The position numbers were made by a program, and so were the translations under genes. Below the pieces are notes generated by a model, which was not told the DNA's origin, ran no database searches, and was given only the letters and a program-made list of their open reading frames with translations. From Nigrospora sphaerica (Eukaryota > Ascomycota > Sordariomycetes > Amphisphaeriales > Apiosporaceae), in contig JAGVVL010000009.1 of assembly GCA_018287875.1 (NCBI GenBank), positions 1,612,001 to 1,676,000 of the forward strand: a stretch of DNA of 64,000 bases. Reading direction: 5' to 3'. Positions within the stretch are counted from its first letter, which is position 1. Each line of letters starts with the position of its first letter. Shown piece by piece: positions 23,717 through 35,048 of the stretch.

Positions 23717-24500
23717 TGCGTCCGTCGAGACAAAGGGGTAAGAGGATTTTGTTAGAGCTTGTGAAGTTTCGAAAATTTTGCTTTGGGCTGTCAGCTTCAG
23801 ATACTTATGGGTTATGTGGTGAGGTTGCTGCCACGTGCGACTCGAGCAGTGATATGCATATTATATCTCGGCTTCTAGAATACCCTCAAGAGGGGGTGTT
23901 TCGAGCGTGGCATCGTGAGAACATAAGTAATGGTATGAGTTCGGTGTAGCCGTTTTGGGAGTGGCATTGCTGGAGCCTACGGTCTTTGCAGCACAACCCC
24001 TTTTATCTCGATGCTCTTCGTTGATTTTGTTGGATATGGCATTCCAGCCACCCATGAGCGGCGCCGTCTTCGTCCGCGCTCAAAGAAATGGCATATTGAT
24101 CATCGCGTCCGGGCGGCCCGATTTCTTGCAAAACTTCCTCATTGCGCCGCGGCCTTGCAACGACGACGCTATCGCGACCGTACTGGAGGAGCCGGAGCCG
24201 GGCGTTCTCGCGCCCCAAGCGCAGCGCCTCTTGAAAAAGACGTTCCGTTTCCGTGGGCCACAGGAAATGAGAGTCCGGGGCCCCGCGGCGGCAGTCTTAG
24301 TTTCTCATGGCCACTGCCCCATGAATTTCCACTGCATAACGGCCCATGCGTTTCAACGGGCTCCCATTCCGGCGGCGCTAAATCGAACAAAGACCTTCTT
24401 GGCTATGGCATCCCGCATCGGTGAGGTCGCCACGGAGCTAGGAAGGAAACCCCAAGCATCACTGGGCAAGGGCTAGGTTGTAATCGTCTCCCACCTCTTG
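23717..24500. other. Intergenic with an AT-rich island and a possible exon fragment
   Basis: From about 23740 to 24010 the DNA is clearly more AT-rich than its surroundings. On the minus strand, 24290-24003 reads as a helical, coding-biased peptide (HFLWPTETERLFQEALRLGR onward) between stops. It might be an exon or gene fragment, but no gene can be built around it. Confidence 0.3.
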
Positions 24501-25342
24501 TCACGCTTTGACCAAAGCCCTTTGTTGAGTCGTGAAGTCGTCCAGGTCGATCTGAAGCCGCCTTTCCTTGTGAAGTAGCATTATGTTACCCGAGAGCTCG
24601 GGATGCAGATTTAGAACCGATGGTTGGGTAATCCCTAGTCGTCTATTCAAGACGGAACATGTGACCGTAGGATGAGTTATGTCTGGTAGAGTCCATGTCA
24701 GTCGCCAGAATTCTTGTGTTTTTGTTTTCACCCTCACGGGTGACGGCGCTTACGTTGTCCCAGAGACCTCGGTAGCTCGTTGTTCAGCGCTTGGAACCCC
24801 TCAAGGTGCTCGCCCAGCGTGATCAAAGTGGCCGACGACTTCCATTCGCGGCACCACGCACTGGTATCCACGGCCGCGAAGCTGTGTAGGATTCTCAGAG
24901 AAGGAAGACCCCTCCGGCTAGCTCCCTGTCGACCGGGCCTTCGGTCGGACGGACAATCGCGTCGTAGGCCCCGGCTGGTATCCCAATCGAGATGGTCTTG
25001 GCTGCGCCACAAAATCAGACGGCGACAGGGGTTACGAATGGCTCCCTGTGCCGTCCTCAACCTGTTCGCTCCGCAAGCAGGAGATGCGCACTTGGTGATA
25101 GAAGGGCCCCGGAAAACGGCGGCGACTCGCAAGGTTTTGGCATTATTTCGACTGGCACGGATAATTGCTTCACTGGGAACCATGTAATCGGGTGCCGGCT
25201 TAAGCACTTGTACGGTGTTCCCTGTCAGCGAACGGATGAATTGGCAGACGCCTGTACTCAATGGCACCGTCTCATTGATTCTCGTGCTAGTCTTAGTTGC
25301 CCGATTTGGGAACATACAAGCCCTCGCGTCCGCGTACGGCAA
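24501..25342 (-). pseudogene. Degenerate or unsolved coding region
   Basis: I do not recognise the family. A 202-codon frame (25342-24734) is open. Near its end (ATLITLGEHLEGFQALNNEL) a GTAAGC donor at 24751, a branch-like CTGAC and a CCAG acceptor about 70 nt later allow an in-frame join to the frame ending at 24501, which contains RRLGITQPSVLNLHPELSG. However, in the middle of the 202-codon frame a different frame carries the better coding signal (KTISIGIPAGAYDAIVRPTE). That suggests small indels have scrambled an older gene. Together with the patches at 23.1-24.3 kb this looks like a block of decayed coding sequence. Confidence 0.3.
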
Positions 25343-25466
25343 AAGGGGCGAAGTGTGAAGAAGAGGCCCCGAAGACGGACCGGCTTTCGCGTTGGGTCAA
25401 TGTAGGGAATGTGTCGGTGTATTGTTCGTCCAGGTGTCGACTTTGCCCACGTACATACACACGAGT

Positions 25467-26609
25467 TTATTGCCAGCGCAGCATCCTACCCAGAGGCTTC
25501 CCGGCGTGCTCGAAAACGGTGAGAATTTCGGACGATCCCATAGTAAGCACACCGGGCCAGGAGCTGGGACCTTCGTGTACGCATACCGGCTGGTCCCACT
25601 GTATCTTGCCCCCCCACAAGCCCCTCGAGAAGGCAGCCTTGATGCTGGCGTGTTTCGGCCAGTCCACCTCGCCGGCATCCTCGTCGGTCATGAAGACGAC
25701 GGCCAAACAGTCATTGCCGAACTTCTCAATCTGCGGCGATCCCGCGTTGCGGCCCCACGGAGGGCAGAAGACGACGCCTCGCTCGCACCAGCTTTCGCCT
25801 TCGTCGAACGAGATGGCGTGTTCGACACTGAAGGTGCCATGCCGCGTCGTCTCAAAGACGATGACCAAAGCTTCCTGGCCCGTGGCCCCGTCCCGCACCT
25901 TGACTATGCCCTGCATGCCGTCGCGCAGCTTCTCCTCGGGGCTATGGCAGCGGAGGCACTGCGGTGGCGACCAGGTGGCGCCGCCATCCTGGGAGATGAC
26001 TCGGAAGGTCTCCTGGTTGTCGTGGGCCAGCTCGGCCGAGTACGTCAGCTCGATGCCTCGGCTGCCGACGCGAATAAAGGGCTCCCACAGGCCCATGCCG
26101 CCGCTCTGGTGGGCACTCTGCTCAAAGGCCTGGGAGAGAAAGTGCCAGTTTTTGCCGCCGTCTTGGGACCGGCAGACGGTGATGCGGAAGTGGGTGGGCT
26201 TGCGGGTGGCAGGGTCCAGGTCATGGTTCCGGAATGCACCGAGGACGGTGATGCCGCCTTCCGAAGGCACTTCGCAGACGTAGAGGTTGTCGCAGTCGCC
26301 CGTCCCGCGCGCGACCTCGCCCCAGGGCTCGAACGTGGCGCCGCCGTCCGTGCTACGGGTGACGGTCAGGATGTGCGTCGGGCCGTCGAAACACGTCACG
26401 GCACAGAGGATGGAACCGTCAGACAGCCGGCACAGCCTGGGATACGTGCCGCCAGCCTCGGGGTGCAGCGTGCGCTCGTCTTGTCCGACAACCCACGACT
26501 GCGCGGGCGGCGCCCCGCGATCAGTGTTGCTGTCGCCGCCCGAGGGTCCGTCTTTGTCGCCCACGCCCAAGCGGTTCAGGACCTTTTGTTTCAAGTTGCC
26601 ACCCACCAT
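25467..26609 (-). CDS. Sialidase-fold (BNR/Asp-box) glycoside hydrolase-like protein
   Basis: Single-exon gene of 380 residues with a six-bladed beta-propeller type sequence. Four Asp boxes of the form S-x-D-x-G-x-x-W/F are visible at residues 86-93 (STDGGATF), 148-155 (SQDGGKNW), 206-213 (SQDGGATW) and 267-274 (SFDEGESW). Such proteins are found among sialidases and GH93 exo-arabinanases. The activity here is not determined. The start at 26609 has no signal peptide, so the protein is probably intracellular, unlike secreted GH93 enzymes. An upstream in-frame ATG at 26717 would add 36 residues. A TATA box at 26698-26692 lies between the two ATGs and supports the shorter form. Confidence 0.85.
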   Translation of the reverse strand: MVGGNLKQKVLNRLGVGDKDGPSGGDSNTDRGAPPAQSWVVGQDERTLHPEAGGTYPRLCRLSDGSILCAVTCFDGPTHILTVTRSTDGGATFEPWGEVARGTGDCDNLYVCEVPSEGGITVLGAFRNHDLDPATRKPTHFRITVCRSQDGGKNWHFLSQAFEQSAHQSGGMGLWEPFIRVGSRGIELTYSAELAHDNQETFRVISQDGGATWSPPQCLRCHSPEEKLRDGMQGIVKVRDGATGQEALVIVFETTRHGTFSVEHAISFDEGESWCERGVVFCPPWGRNAGSPQIEKFGNDCLAVVFMTDEDAGEVDWPKHASIKAAFSRGLWGGKIQWDQPVCVHEGPSSWPGVLTMGSSEILTVFEHAGKPLGRMLRWQ

Positions 26610-27946
26610 GGTGAGAACAATGAAGAGGTGTTGTGGAAGTTGGGCCGAGGAGGCGGGGGGTGCAGAGAGGGTATCGGGTATCGGTAGGTGCTTATATAGA
26701 AGTTCTGACAGGCACACTGTCCCTCACCGACTTCGTAGGTCGGCAGTTGCTGTGGGGCCGGTAATGACACCTAAACCGCCGTGCTGAAGGACGGACGGGC
26801 AATCTTGTGATGTGATGGGAATAGGATGGATTGTTACTCCTGCCAATCGGTCTACGTGAAGTGATGCGGGTAGGGTGCACTGTCGGGCCTAGAGATGACG
26901 ACGACTTCCCCACATATTACAAACAGCTGCTGTAGCTGTACCGAAACTGTAAAGCAAGGTTTCGAACGACGCCGGTGCGTTGCACTGTGAGATCCACGAG
27001 TCTGGCAACCTGGGGATCATCCTCTACTATGTATGAGGTACCCACGCTGACAACACGAGCGGGGCCAAGGGACGTGAATAGTGACATGGATACACTGGGG
27101 GGTGGGTGTTTTCGTACCTTGTACCTTTTTGCCCAAAGCCGTCAAGTTGCATCATCCCGTGTGTCGGGACAAGTCACATGAAATCAAAGCGCTGCTGACC
27201 CCGGATACGACGAGAAAGGGGTTGTCATTGCCGCCTCGCTCGCCGAAGGACTGCTCCAAGACCACAGACAGAAAACCAGCTGCCATGGCTTTCACTCATA
27301 GGTCCCCCGCGGGTAGGCTCGAGCAACACGAGCGGAACTGACTCATTGCGAAACATGCAGGACAACCGGGTAACACGCGCCCTAGTCGTTTGCTACCGCC
27401 GGCGTGGCTTGTATATTCGTATTCGTAGCGAACCAAACCAGGAGCCACGAGGCACAAGCAGGCCGCGGAGAAGGCTGGACCAGGGCCATTGTGGAATATT
27501 TGTCACCGGCGGATCAAGTCCCATTCACCCCCACTAAGGCCCTGGCGTCTCGTACGCTGTATATGTGCCTTCTTAAAACCCAGGCCCCGGGTGGAAGCCG
27601 GACTGTCTGATGAAATGGAGAGCTCAGGTATCGAGCTCGACGTCGCATGGGAGGTCATCAACTCGGCCTCCACATTACTCAGTAGGTATTGGCGGGGTTT
27701 AGGTGCAGCACGGGCTGTAGCTGCCCTTCAGACGGAAGAGGAAAGCGACCCACCATTGTATCACATGACTTCGTGTCAGCAACGCGGTTTCCCCCTTCGC
27801 GCGGCCTTGATTTCAGGCTGACAAAGACGGCGCTTTAACTTCCAGCCGTCAATCCTCCTTGGCTGGCGCCTGGTGATGATGCATCGCCTCTGGATACCCC
27901 AACCCGGAAACACGCACTGCGCCCATTGCTTCATCCCTGCGCAATC
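26610..27946. other. 1.3-kb divergent intergenic region
   Basis: Separates the divergently transcribed Asp-box hydrolase and polymerase kappa genes. No open frame with recognisable content and no RNA gene was found. Confidence 0.5.
26692..26698 (-). promoter_or_regulatory. TATA box of the Asp-box hydrolase gene
   Basis: TATATAA on the minus strand, 83 bp upstream of the chosen start codon at 26609. Its position favours that ATG over the one at 26717. Confidence 0.55.
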
Positions 27947-29845
27947 ATGGCGGACGTCTCGGGCGAAGACGCCGCCGTTGACGCCGCCGTTGACGCCGCC
28001 GTGAATGAAGTTGCCGCACACGACACGCTCAAGTACCACCTCCTCGGCCCGTCTCTCACCAAGGCAGGGCAGGACTCGGTAGACCAGAGCAAAGTCTCCG
28101 AGATCATCTACAACGCGTCCAAGGGTTCCAAGTACTTCAACCGGGAAGAAGTCAAGGATCAGATCCTAACCCAGAAGATCGCCCAAATTCTCGAGAAGAA
28201 GCGCCGCCTCGACAAGCTCGATCTGACGCATGATCTTCGTCAGGCTGACCAGCTTTTAGCGCAGCTCGAATGCACCAGGGACCTGACGCAAAACATCGTG
28301 CACGTCGACTGCGACGCCTTCTACGCCGCGGTTGAGCAGTTGGACCGCCCCGAGCTCAAAGATGTACCCTTCGCCGTGGGCGGCGGCGTGCTTACAACGT
28401 GCAACTACGTTGCGCGAAAGTTTGGCTGCCGTAGCGGCATGGCCGGCTTCGTCGCCAAGAAGCTGTGCCCCGAGCTGATCCTGCTACGGCTCAACTTTGA
28501 CAAGTACACGGCCAAGGCCCGCGAGGTCCGCGCTGTGCTGGCAGAGTACGACGCTCGGTTCGAGAGCGCGAGCATCGACGAGGCGTACCTCAACATCACC
28601 GAGTACTGTAAGGAGCATGCGATGACGCCCGAGGATGCGGTGCAGCAGATGCGCGACGAAGTTCACCAAAAGACGCAAATCACCGTCTCGGCCGGCATCG
28701 CGGCGAATGCCAAGCTCGCCAAGATATGCTCCAATATGAACAAACCAAACGGCCAGTACCTGTTGCCCAGCGATCGCAACGCCATCATGGCCTTCATGCG
28801 GGACCTGCCTACCAGGAAGGTGAACGGCGTAGGGCGCGTACTCGAGCGCCAGCTGGCCGAGATAGGAGTCAAGACATGTGGTGACATCTACGAGCATCGA
28901 AAGTACCTCCGACAGCTGTTTGGGGAAAAGACGTTCGAGTTCCTCATGATGTGCTACCTGGGCATGGGCCGCACCAATGTGCAGCCGGCAGAAGAGTACG
29001 AGAGAAAGAGTGTAGGGACGGAGAGCAGCTTCAGGGACATGTCGGACCCGGTGCAACTGAGGGAAAAGCTACGCTGGACCGCCGACGAGCTGGAGAAGGA
29101 CATGCGGCGCGCCGAGTGCAAGGGCCGGACGCTCGTGCTGAAGGTCAAATTACATACATACGAAGTTTTGACCCGGCAAGTCGCACCTCCCAAGGCCGTA
29201 TATTTGGCAGACGATTTGTATGAATACTCCCTGCCGATGCTGGCCAAGCTGGAGCAAGAAGTACCGGGCATGAAACTGAGGCTCATGGGCCTCCGTTGCA
29301 CACATTTGGCCAGCACGAAAAAACCGGATACGGCAGCGTTCTTCGGACTGAAGCCGAGGCGTTCCGAGTCGGCCGACTCTCCGGAGCCGAGCACGAAGCG
29401 CAAGGCCGACGATTTCGCTGCCGATGACGAGGACTGGGAGGCGTGGCCCGAGGAGGCCCTTGATAGCGGCGATGCCGATACGTTGGGCACTGCTGCTTCC
29501 CCCCCCCGCCCCGGCGGTGGGAACGATGAGGGCTATCGACATCATGGCAAGGAGATAACACCCAACCCCAAAAAGGCAATGCCGCCACGCGAGGAAGAAT
29601 GGTGGGACTGTCCCATCTGTAGTCGGCCCCAGGTGGCCGACGAACGGCAATTCAACGAGCACATTGACCTTTGTCTATCCCGGCAGACGATTCGCGATGC
29701 CGTCCAAGGCGATGCCTCGCACAGTCCCGCGCCCCCGAGGAACGAGCCGCCAGACCCCAAGAGACCTAAGACCGGCTCGGAAAAGAAGCGCGGTCGCTCC
29801 TCTGCCCCCGATGACCCGAAGCAGAAGAAGCTGTTCTTCGGTTGA
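27947..29845 (+). CDS. DNA polymerase kappa (Y-family translesion polymerase)
   Basis: Low-fidelity polymerase that extends past damaged template bases in the nucleus. A single exon encodes 632 residues. The palm motifs are intact: VHVDCDAFYAAVEQLDRP with metal ligand D121, and SIDEAYL with D211 and E212. The DinB/kappa-type N-terminal clasp (residues about 30-110, GSKYFNREEV) separates it from Pol eta. A helix-hairpin-helix segment (VNGVGRVLERQLAEIGV) and the little-finger domain follow. One UBZ4 zinc finger is present (C555, C558, H572, C576). The last residues KQKKLFFG resemble, but do not fully match, a PCNA-binding motif. An ATG at 27926 would add seven residues. Codons 8-19 are a 12-bp unit repeated three times. 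Confidence 0.96.
   Translation: MADVSGEDAAVDAAVDAAVNEVAAHDTLKYHLLGPSLTKAGQDSVDQSKVSEIIYNASKGSKYFNREEVKDQILTQKIAQILEKKRRLDKLDLTHDLRQADQLLAQLECTRDLTQNIVHVDCDAFYAAVEQLDRPELKDVPFAVGGGVLTTCNYVARKFGCRSGMAGFVAKKLCPELILLRLNFDKYTAKAREVRAVLAEYDARFESASIDEAYLNITEYCKEHAMTPEDAVQQMRDEVHQKTQITVSAGIAANAKLAKICSNMNKPNGQYLLPSDRNAIMAFMRDLPTRKVNGVGRVLERQLAEIGVKTCGDIYEHRKYLRQLFGEKTFEFLMMCYLGMGRTNVQPAEEYERKSVGTESSFRDMSDPVQLREKLRWTADELEKDMRRAECKGRTLVLKVKLHTYEVLTRQVAPPKAVYLADDLYEYSLPMLAKLEQEVPGMKLRLMGLRCTHLASTKKPDTAAFFGLKPRRSESADSPEPSTKRKADDFAADDEDWEAWPEEALDSGDADTLGTAASPPRPGGGNDEGYRHHGKEITPNPKKAMPPREEEWWDCPICSRPQVADERQFNEHIDLCLSRQTIRDAVQGDASHSPAPPRNEPPDPKRPKTGSEKKRGRSSAPDDPKQKKLFFG
27968..28003 (+). repeat. 12-bp triplicate repeat within the polymerase kappa start
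   Basis: Three in-frame copies of a 12-bp unit encoding DAAV lie within the first 20 codons. The copies are identical except for the last base. Repeat-number changes here would keep the frame. Confidence 0.9.
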
Positions 29846-30180
29846 AGGATACAATGGATGCCCCCCCCCCCCCAGATCATGATAACGAGAAATGACACCT
29901 GTTTTCAGTGGTCCATAGCAAATACCATGACACTTTTTGATTTGCTTCCTAGACGTTACCGCCGTAACATCAATACTTCATCTTCTGCCCGTCTATTGCT
30001 CATCAAAGTCCAAAATGCCAGCTGCAGCATTGCGCTGCCCGGGAGGTCGTGAGATCTAATAAAGGAATAGGAACAGGCCAGCCCTGCCTTTTCGGCCAAA
30101 CCCGTGTAGGAAGAGAGGAAAAAACGCTTCTGTGCGCCCCAGCAGAAAGCAGCGCCGGGGGGTCCCAAGATGCCCCCGGC
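29846..30180. other. Convergent 3' intergenic region
   Basis: Lies between the stop codons of polymerase kappa and the Trk transporter, which converge. It contains a C11-12 run near 29861 and presumably both polyadenylation sites. Nothing else is seen. Confidence 0.5.
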
Positions 30181-32812
30181 TCAGGCGTCACGCACCGAGA
30201 TGCTCCGGCGGATGCGGTAGTCCTCCTCCTCGTCGCGGACGAGGTCGTCGCCGGGCAGGCGGACGGCGCGGTCGAGGGCGACGGGGAGGCCGCGGTGGCG
30301 GCCGCGCAGCATGACGAGGCAGAGGACGAGCTTGCTGCCCGTGTACAGGCCACCGCTGAAGCTGTAGGCGGCGTAGGGCAGGCCGGTGGAGATGCCGACG
30401 GTGCCGTAGGCCGAGACGACCTCGAAGAGGACGTTGAAGGTGGAGAAGGTGACGGGGTCCTCGAGGAAGTGGCGCGTCTCGATGACGGAGATGGCGAAGA
30501 CGGCGAGCACGAGCAGCCACATGTCGTGCGACACTGCCGTTGTCCAGAGTCAGTAGTTTCCCGCATCGCGTGTCGGTGGAGCAAGTGTCGGAGCGACCCC
30601 GGGCCGGAACGCAAGACACAAAAGCGTAACGGGGGTAGAACGGGAAGGGCCCGTGTCGGGATGGGCAACAAAGAACGCCGGGTGCTACTTACGCTGTCCG
30701 CGCACCTGGTGGCTCAGGAAGCTGATGCTGCTTTCGACCGCGGGGTCCGTGACCGCGGCCCCGACCCCGTGGAAGTGCGTCAGAGCCCCGCGCAACGCCC
30801 GGCCGACAAGGCCCGGTTGGGCATGGCGCGAGGTCGACCACTCCGACGGGCGGGCTTCGACGTCGTCGGCATAGATGCCGAGCGACCGTTCCTCGTAGAC
30901 GTTGGAGTGCCGCATCGTGATGACGACCGGGTACACCGAGATGTACATCATGACGACGTAGAGCACCTGCAGGCCGATGTCTGCGGGGGGGGAACCGGCG
31001 TCAGCAGTGGCTTCGGGCGAGACAACCTCAACACCAAGCTTCCGCGGCATGATGGCGGTAAAGGGGCCCGTGCCCCCAGAAAACAAATCTCGCCCAGGGG
31101 CCACTTACACAAGTTGGAAATGGAAACCACCATAAAGCCACCCGATCGTACGGCTGTACGGCGTCAGCGAAGGTGCCCCTCACACGAATGGCCGAGTGCT
31201 GCGACCTACCGAGAGCCTGGAACAGGCCATCTACGACGCGCGCGCCGACGGGGATGTGGCTGAGGGCGGGATTCCCCAGGTTGAGGATTTCGAAGGCGAC
31301 CCAATCGATGCCGTTGAGCGCGAAGAGCATGAAGACGAGCCACCAGGTGGCGCGGGCGGGGAAGAGGTTGGTGTAGACGCGGCGGGGGTACTTGAGGATG
31401 TACTCGAACGTCTGCTTGAGGTCCGCGTAGGCGGCGTCGGGGGTGAAGGCGCGCAGCAGGCGCAGGATGCCCCAAAGCCAGAGGCGCAGGAAGACCGGGT
31501 AGGCCGTGTTGCCGGCGAGGATGAGGGCGCCCATGACGACGAGGACGAAGTAGGACCCGCCGTAAGGCACCATGTTGGCGTCGAGCACGCTCATGCCCGA
31601 GTTGTTGAAGGCCGAGACAGCGTTGAAGATGCCGTTCCACCACGGGCTGAGGGCGTTGGCGCGCGCGGGCCCCGGCAGCTTCGCGGCGATCCACGCGCCC
31701 AGCGCCAGGCAGCCGAGAACCTGCCAGAGGAAGAAGTAGGCCGGCACGACGACGGAGAGCACCTTGAGCGCCCGGTACTCGGTGCCGCCGAGGAGCTCGC
31801 GCTCCTCGGTGCTCAGGTCGTGGAACTGGGCGTTGCGGCCGACAGTCTTGGGCGTCAGGAATTGCCGGTGGCTCGGCGCGGGCCGGGGTTCGGCGTCGGC
31901 GGTCTCGGGGGGGCGTGTCGAGTGCCGCCGGAACGTGCTTCTGGCGTCGTAGACGGACGTCCGTGAGCGGGGTTGCACCACCTCGACGTTATCGCTGAAG
32001 CTGACGTGGTCGTTGCTCCTGTCCGCCGAGCGGCCCATCTCGGCTGCACCCGCCGGCGACGGCGACGGCGTGCCCGGGTGCTTCTCGTTGTCGGCCCGCG
32101 GCGCGGTCGTCTTCGTCATCTTCTCCACTGCCACCGGCCCGGAGATGTAGAGCGAGCCCGCGCCGGAAGCACCGAGGGTGAGGCCTGGGGCCCGACCCCG
32201 CGGCTCGTCGCCTTCGCCCTCGGCGCCCTTGTCCTGGGTCTTACCGAACGTCCGGCTCAGGCTCCGTATGCTGGGCAGGGTGAAGGTCAGGTCGAGGCGC
32301 TTGTCCGCTGACTTGGTCTTCTCGCGCTCCTTCTTCACGATGTCCTGGAACCTGCTCTCGAAAGCCCGTTTCCGCGCCAGGACGGTCCAGATGGAGACCC
32401 AGATCTGGCTGCCGAGCATGATCAACAGCAGCAGCAGGACCTGCTGAAAGGTGGTCATCTGACTCAGGTTCACCTGGCGAGACGTGTTAGAAACCCCTTA
32501 CCCAGCCGCGCGCCCCTTGAAGCGTAGGTAACCCGCGGAGTATGTGCTGGGGTCGAGGGGAGGGCCACTTACGGTGTTCATGCCGGCCTCGGTCATGGCC
32601 GAGACAACGCAGTACAGGCTGTCGACGAAGCTTATGCTCAGTTTGGGGTCCGAGGCCCCCCAAAAGACGAGGGTGAAGACGAAGCAGACGAGGAGGAAGT
32701 AGGCGTAGTGGAGAGTAATGAAGTTGAGCGGCGGCAGGTACGGTCGCGCCGCCACGAGGGTTGCATCCAGCCACGGCCACCGCGCCAGCAGCGCCTCGCA
32801 GCGTTGTTCCAT
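30181..32812 (-). CDS. Trk-type potassium transporter
   Basis: Plasma-membrane potassium uptake system with four pore-loop (MPM) repeats. Five exons (32812-32573, 32473-31210, 31153-31109, 30980-30693, 30533-30181) give 729 residues. The filter glycine of each repeat is visible: SAMTEAGMNT (G77), SAFNNSGMSV (G373), ALAVRSGGF (G506) and SAYGTVGISTG (G659). Family hallmarks YVVMMYISVYPVVITMRHSN and LRGRHRGLPVALDRAV are present. A hydrophilic loop of about 200 residues (115-315) lies between the first and second repeats, typical of fungal TRK proteins though here relatively short. The third exon is 45 nt, and intron 3 (128 nt) and intron 4 (159 nt) are longer than usual. Splices were fixed by the filter motifs, so confidence in the model is high. 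Confidence 0.94.
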
Positions 32813-34198
32813 CTTCCGGGGCGCCGGCCAACTGCTGACCGGTGGCGGGGGCGGAAGAAGGCGACGGAGGGAAGGGAACGGACAGGCAGGGGGGGTTTTG
32901 TTTTAAAAAAAAAAATAAGCAACACAGGGCCGGCGATCCCGGCGTTGGAGGGCCGACGAGAACGGCCCCTGGGTTCTCTTTCGGGGCCGCAAAGTAGGAA
33001 AGACCCCGAAGCAGCACTTTCCGGGTTGTGCTCCGGAAAGCAGAGATAACTTAAAGAGGTAGCATCTTAGCTTACTTACGGCAGCTTCCACGTCTTATGA
33101 GCACAAAAGGAATGGATCTGGGAACCGTTTGGGCCCCAAGGGAGGGGCCCCCATAACGACCTGTATCAAAATCCACCGTCGTAGCCAGCTCTGTTCTGGA
33201 GCTGTCCAACCTAAAATTCGGAGGCTAGAAAACGGCCAACGCCGAATCTTAGGGTCTCGCCCCCTCCCTCTCTCTCTTTCTTTGATCCTATTGCTCCAAC
33301 GTTCTTCTTCCATCTCTCTCACCGGCTAGTTTCTATATTGCATTAGCCCACGTGGCTATCGGCTTCCGCCAGCCGATTGTGTTCGGATGGTCGAGTCGGG
33401 GTGGTTTTGTTCTATGTACAAGTATTTTGACCGCCCTCTAGCTTGGGGAACATGCGTCGGTAGGTGCAGGTGGGCCCTGGAGATTTGAATGCAAGGATGA
33501 ACGGCCCTCTCACCTTTGGTTCCCCCTGCTTGTACATCGATTACCTAGCCCAATCGCAGGGCGAAACGCTTAATCGGCGCGCAAACGTACGATGGGGAGT
33601 CCCTCGTTAGTCTTTTGGTTTCCGAAGCCCAGACTGTAAGTTGGGTCCGAAAGGACTGGCGGAAACGCTTGATAAACGGCGCCTTTCACCTCGCTTTTGT
33701 CGTCTCGTTCCGTTTCCCCCCCTCCCCCCTTTTTTTTTTTTTTACGGAAGGAATCTTCCTCTACTCAGACAAGGCCTACCGCCTGTCCGTCCGCCACAAT
33801 TGCGGGGAGACGGAGAAAAGCCCGAATCGGCGCGGGCTACTGGGGAGCAGGGGTTGATTCATACATGAACAAGTACTTGCTGCAGATAAAGATGTAGGCG
33901 GCCTGTTTGTCACGGTACTCCAGTTCAGCCCAGGCACCAACTTGGCCCCATAGAACAGCGGAAGCCTCCGCGGCCAGTGCTGGCATCGGCCATAACGGCA
34001 AAAGGCTTGAAGAAGAGGCGGTCTAGGGTTGCTTTATTCAAGTGTTTGAAATACATGGTCCCGGTCACCTGGCAACCTGGCAAGGAGGCCCGAGGTGATA
34101 AGGGAGACTGCCTGCCATGCCGCCAAAGTAATTCCACCTTCTCGATTCCCCTCGGATCAATGCATCGAGGGAGACCGGCACTACCACCGCGGGGCTTT
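32813..34198. other. 1.4-kb intergenic with homopolymer tracts
   Basis: Upstream of the Trk gene and downstream of the FKBP gene. It contains an A11 run near 32905 and a C/T tract ending in T14 near 33720-33743. Short open frames only; no gene is supported. Confidence 0.5.
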
Positions 34199-35048
34199 CT
34201 ACAGCTCGTTGTGATCCTGGACGTCGTCGGTGTCGACGAGGAGGGTCTCCACCACCTCGGCGGCCTCGCTGGCGACCGACGCCACCTTCCCGGCCACTCC
34301 CTCCGAAGCCGTCGAGGCCGCCTCGCTGGCCGTCGAGCTCGCGCTGCTCGCCGCTTTCTTCACAATCTTCGCGGGCTTGGGGACGCCCTTGATGCCCACG
34401 AGCTCCGTTTCAAAGACTGCCGCCGGTTAGCCACGACATACCCAAATGGAGAGAATCCGCTTCACGCACTCAGAGTCGAACCGCCGGGGATGGGCCCCAT
34501 GCCGCGGTTTCCGTAGCCCTTCTCGGGAGGGATGGTCAGAGTTCTGTAGCCCTGTTTAGCTGCCGCACACACCAAGCCGTCTCGTTGTCGTTCGGGACCT
34601 ACCGCTTCTCGCCAATGCACATGTCGAGCATGCCCTCCTCCCAGCTGGACAGATGTTAGCCCGCGCTCCTCCCCAACCGGCGGCGGCGACGGCATGTCGA
34701 AACGAACCCTTGGATAACCTGGCCGCTGCCGAGCTTGAAGCTGAACGGGACACCACGGTCGTAGCCTGCGGAGCGCATCGCGGTCAGTCCCCTGGCTTAT
34801 GGTGCATTGTAGCCGCCTCTTTGCCATTGTTCCTCGGCGGTGCCGCGAGGGCGTAGTAGAGACGTACTGGCGTCGAACTTGGAGCCATCCGAGGCCAGCG
34901 TTCCCTTGTAGTGGGCCTCGACCTGGTCGCCCTTCTTCGTCTTGCGATCGCACTCGACCTCCTGGGTGACCTCGATCTTGAGGTCCGAGGCCAGGACGCC
35001 GACGGCGGCCGAGGCGATGAGGGAGAGGGGGAAGATGAAGCTCTTCAT
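34199..35048 (-). CDS. ER-resident FKBP-type peptidyl-prolyl isomerase (FKBP22-like)
   Basis: Prolyl isomerase of the secretory pathway. Five exons (35048-34868, 34765-34708, 34644-34603, 34543-34470, 34416-34199) give 190 residues. Residues 1-20 are a clear signal peptide. The FKBP domain follows, with [52 protein letters not shown] and [11 protein letters not shown] in the normal order. A second domain follows as an Ala/Ser/Val/Glu-rich tail (about residues 140-180) with repeated TASEAAS-like units. The last four residues are HNEL, an HDEL-type retrieval signal. This arrangement is what I recall of Neurospora FKBP22, which works with ER Hsp70. All four internal junctions are supported by domain continuity. 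Confidence 0.95.
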
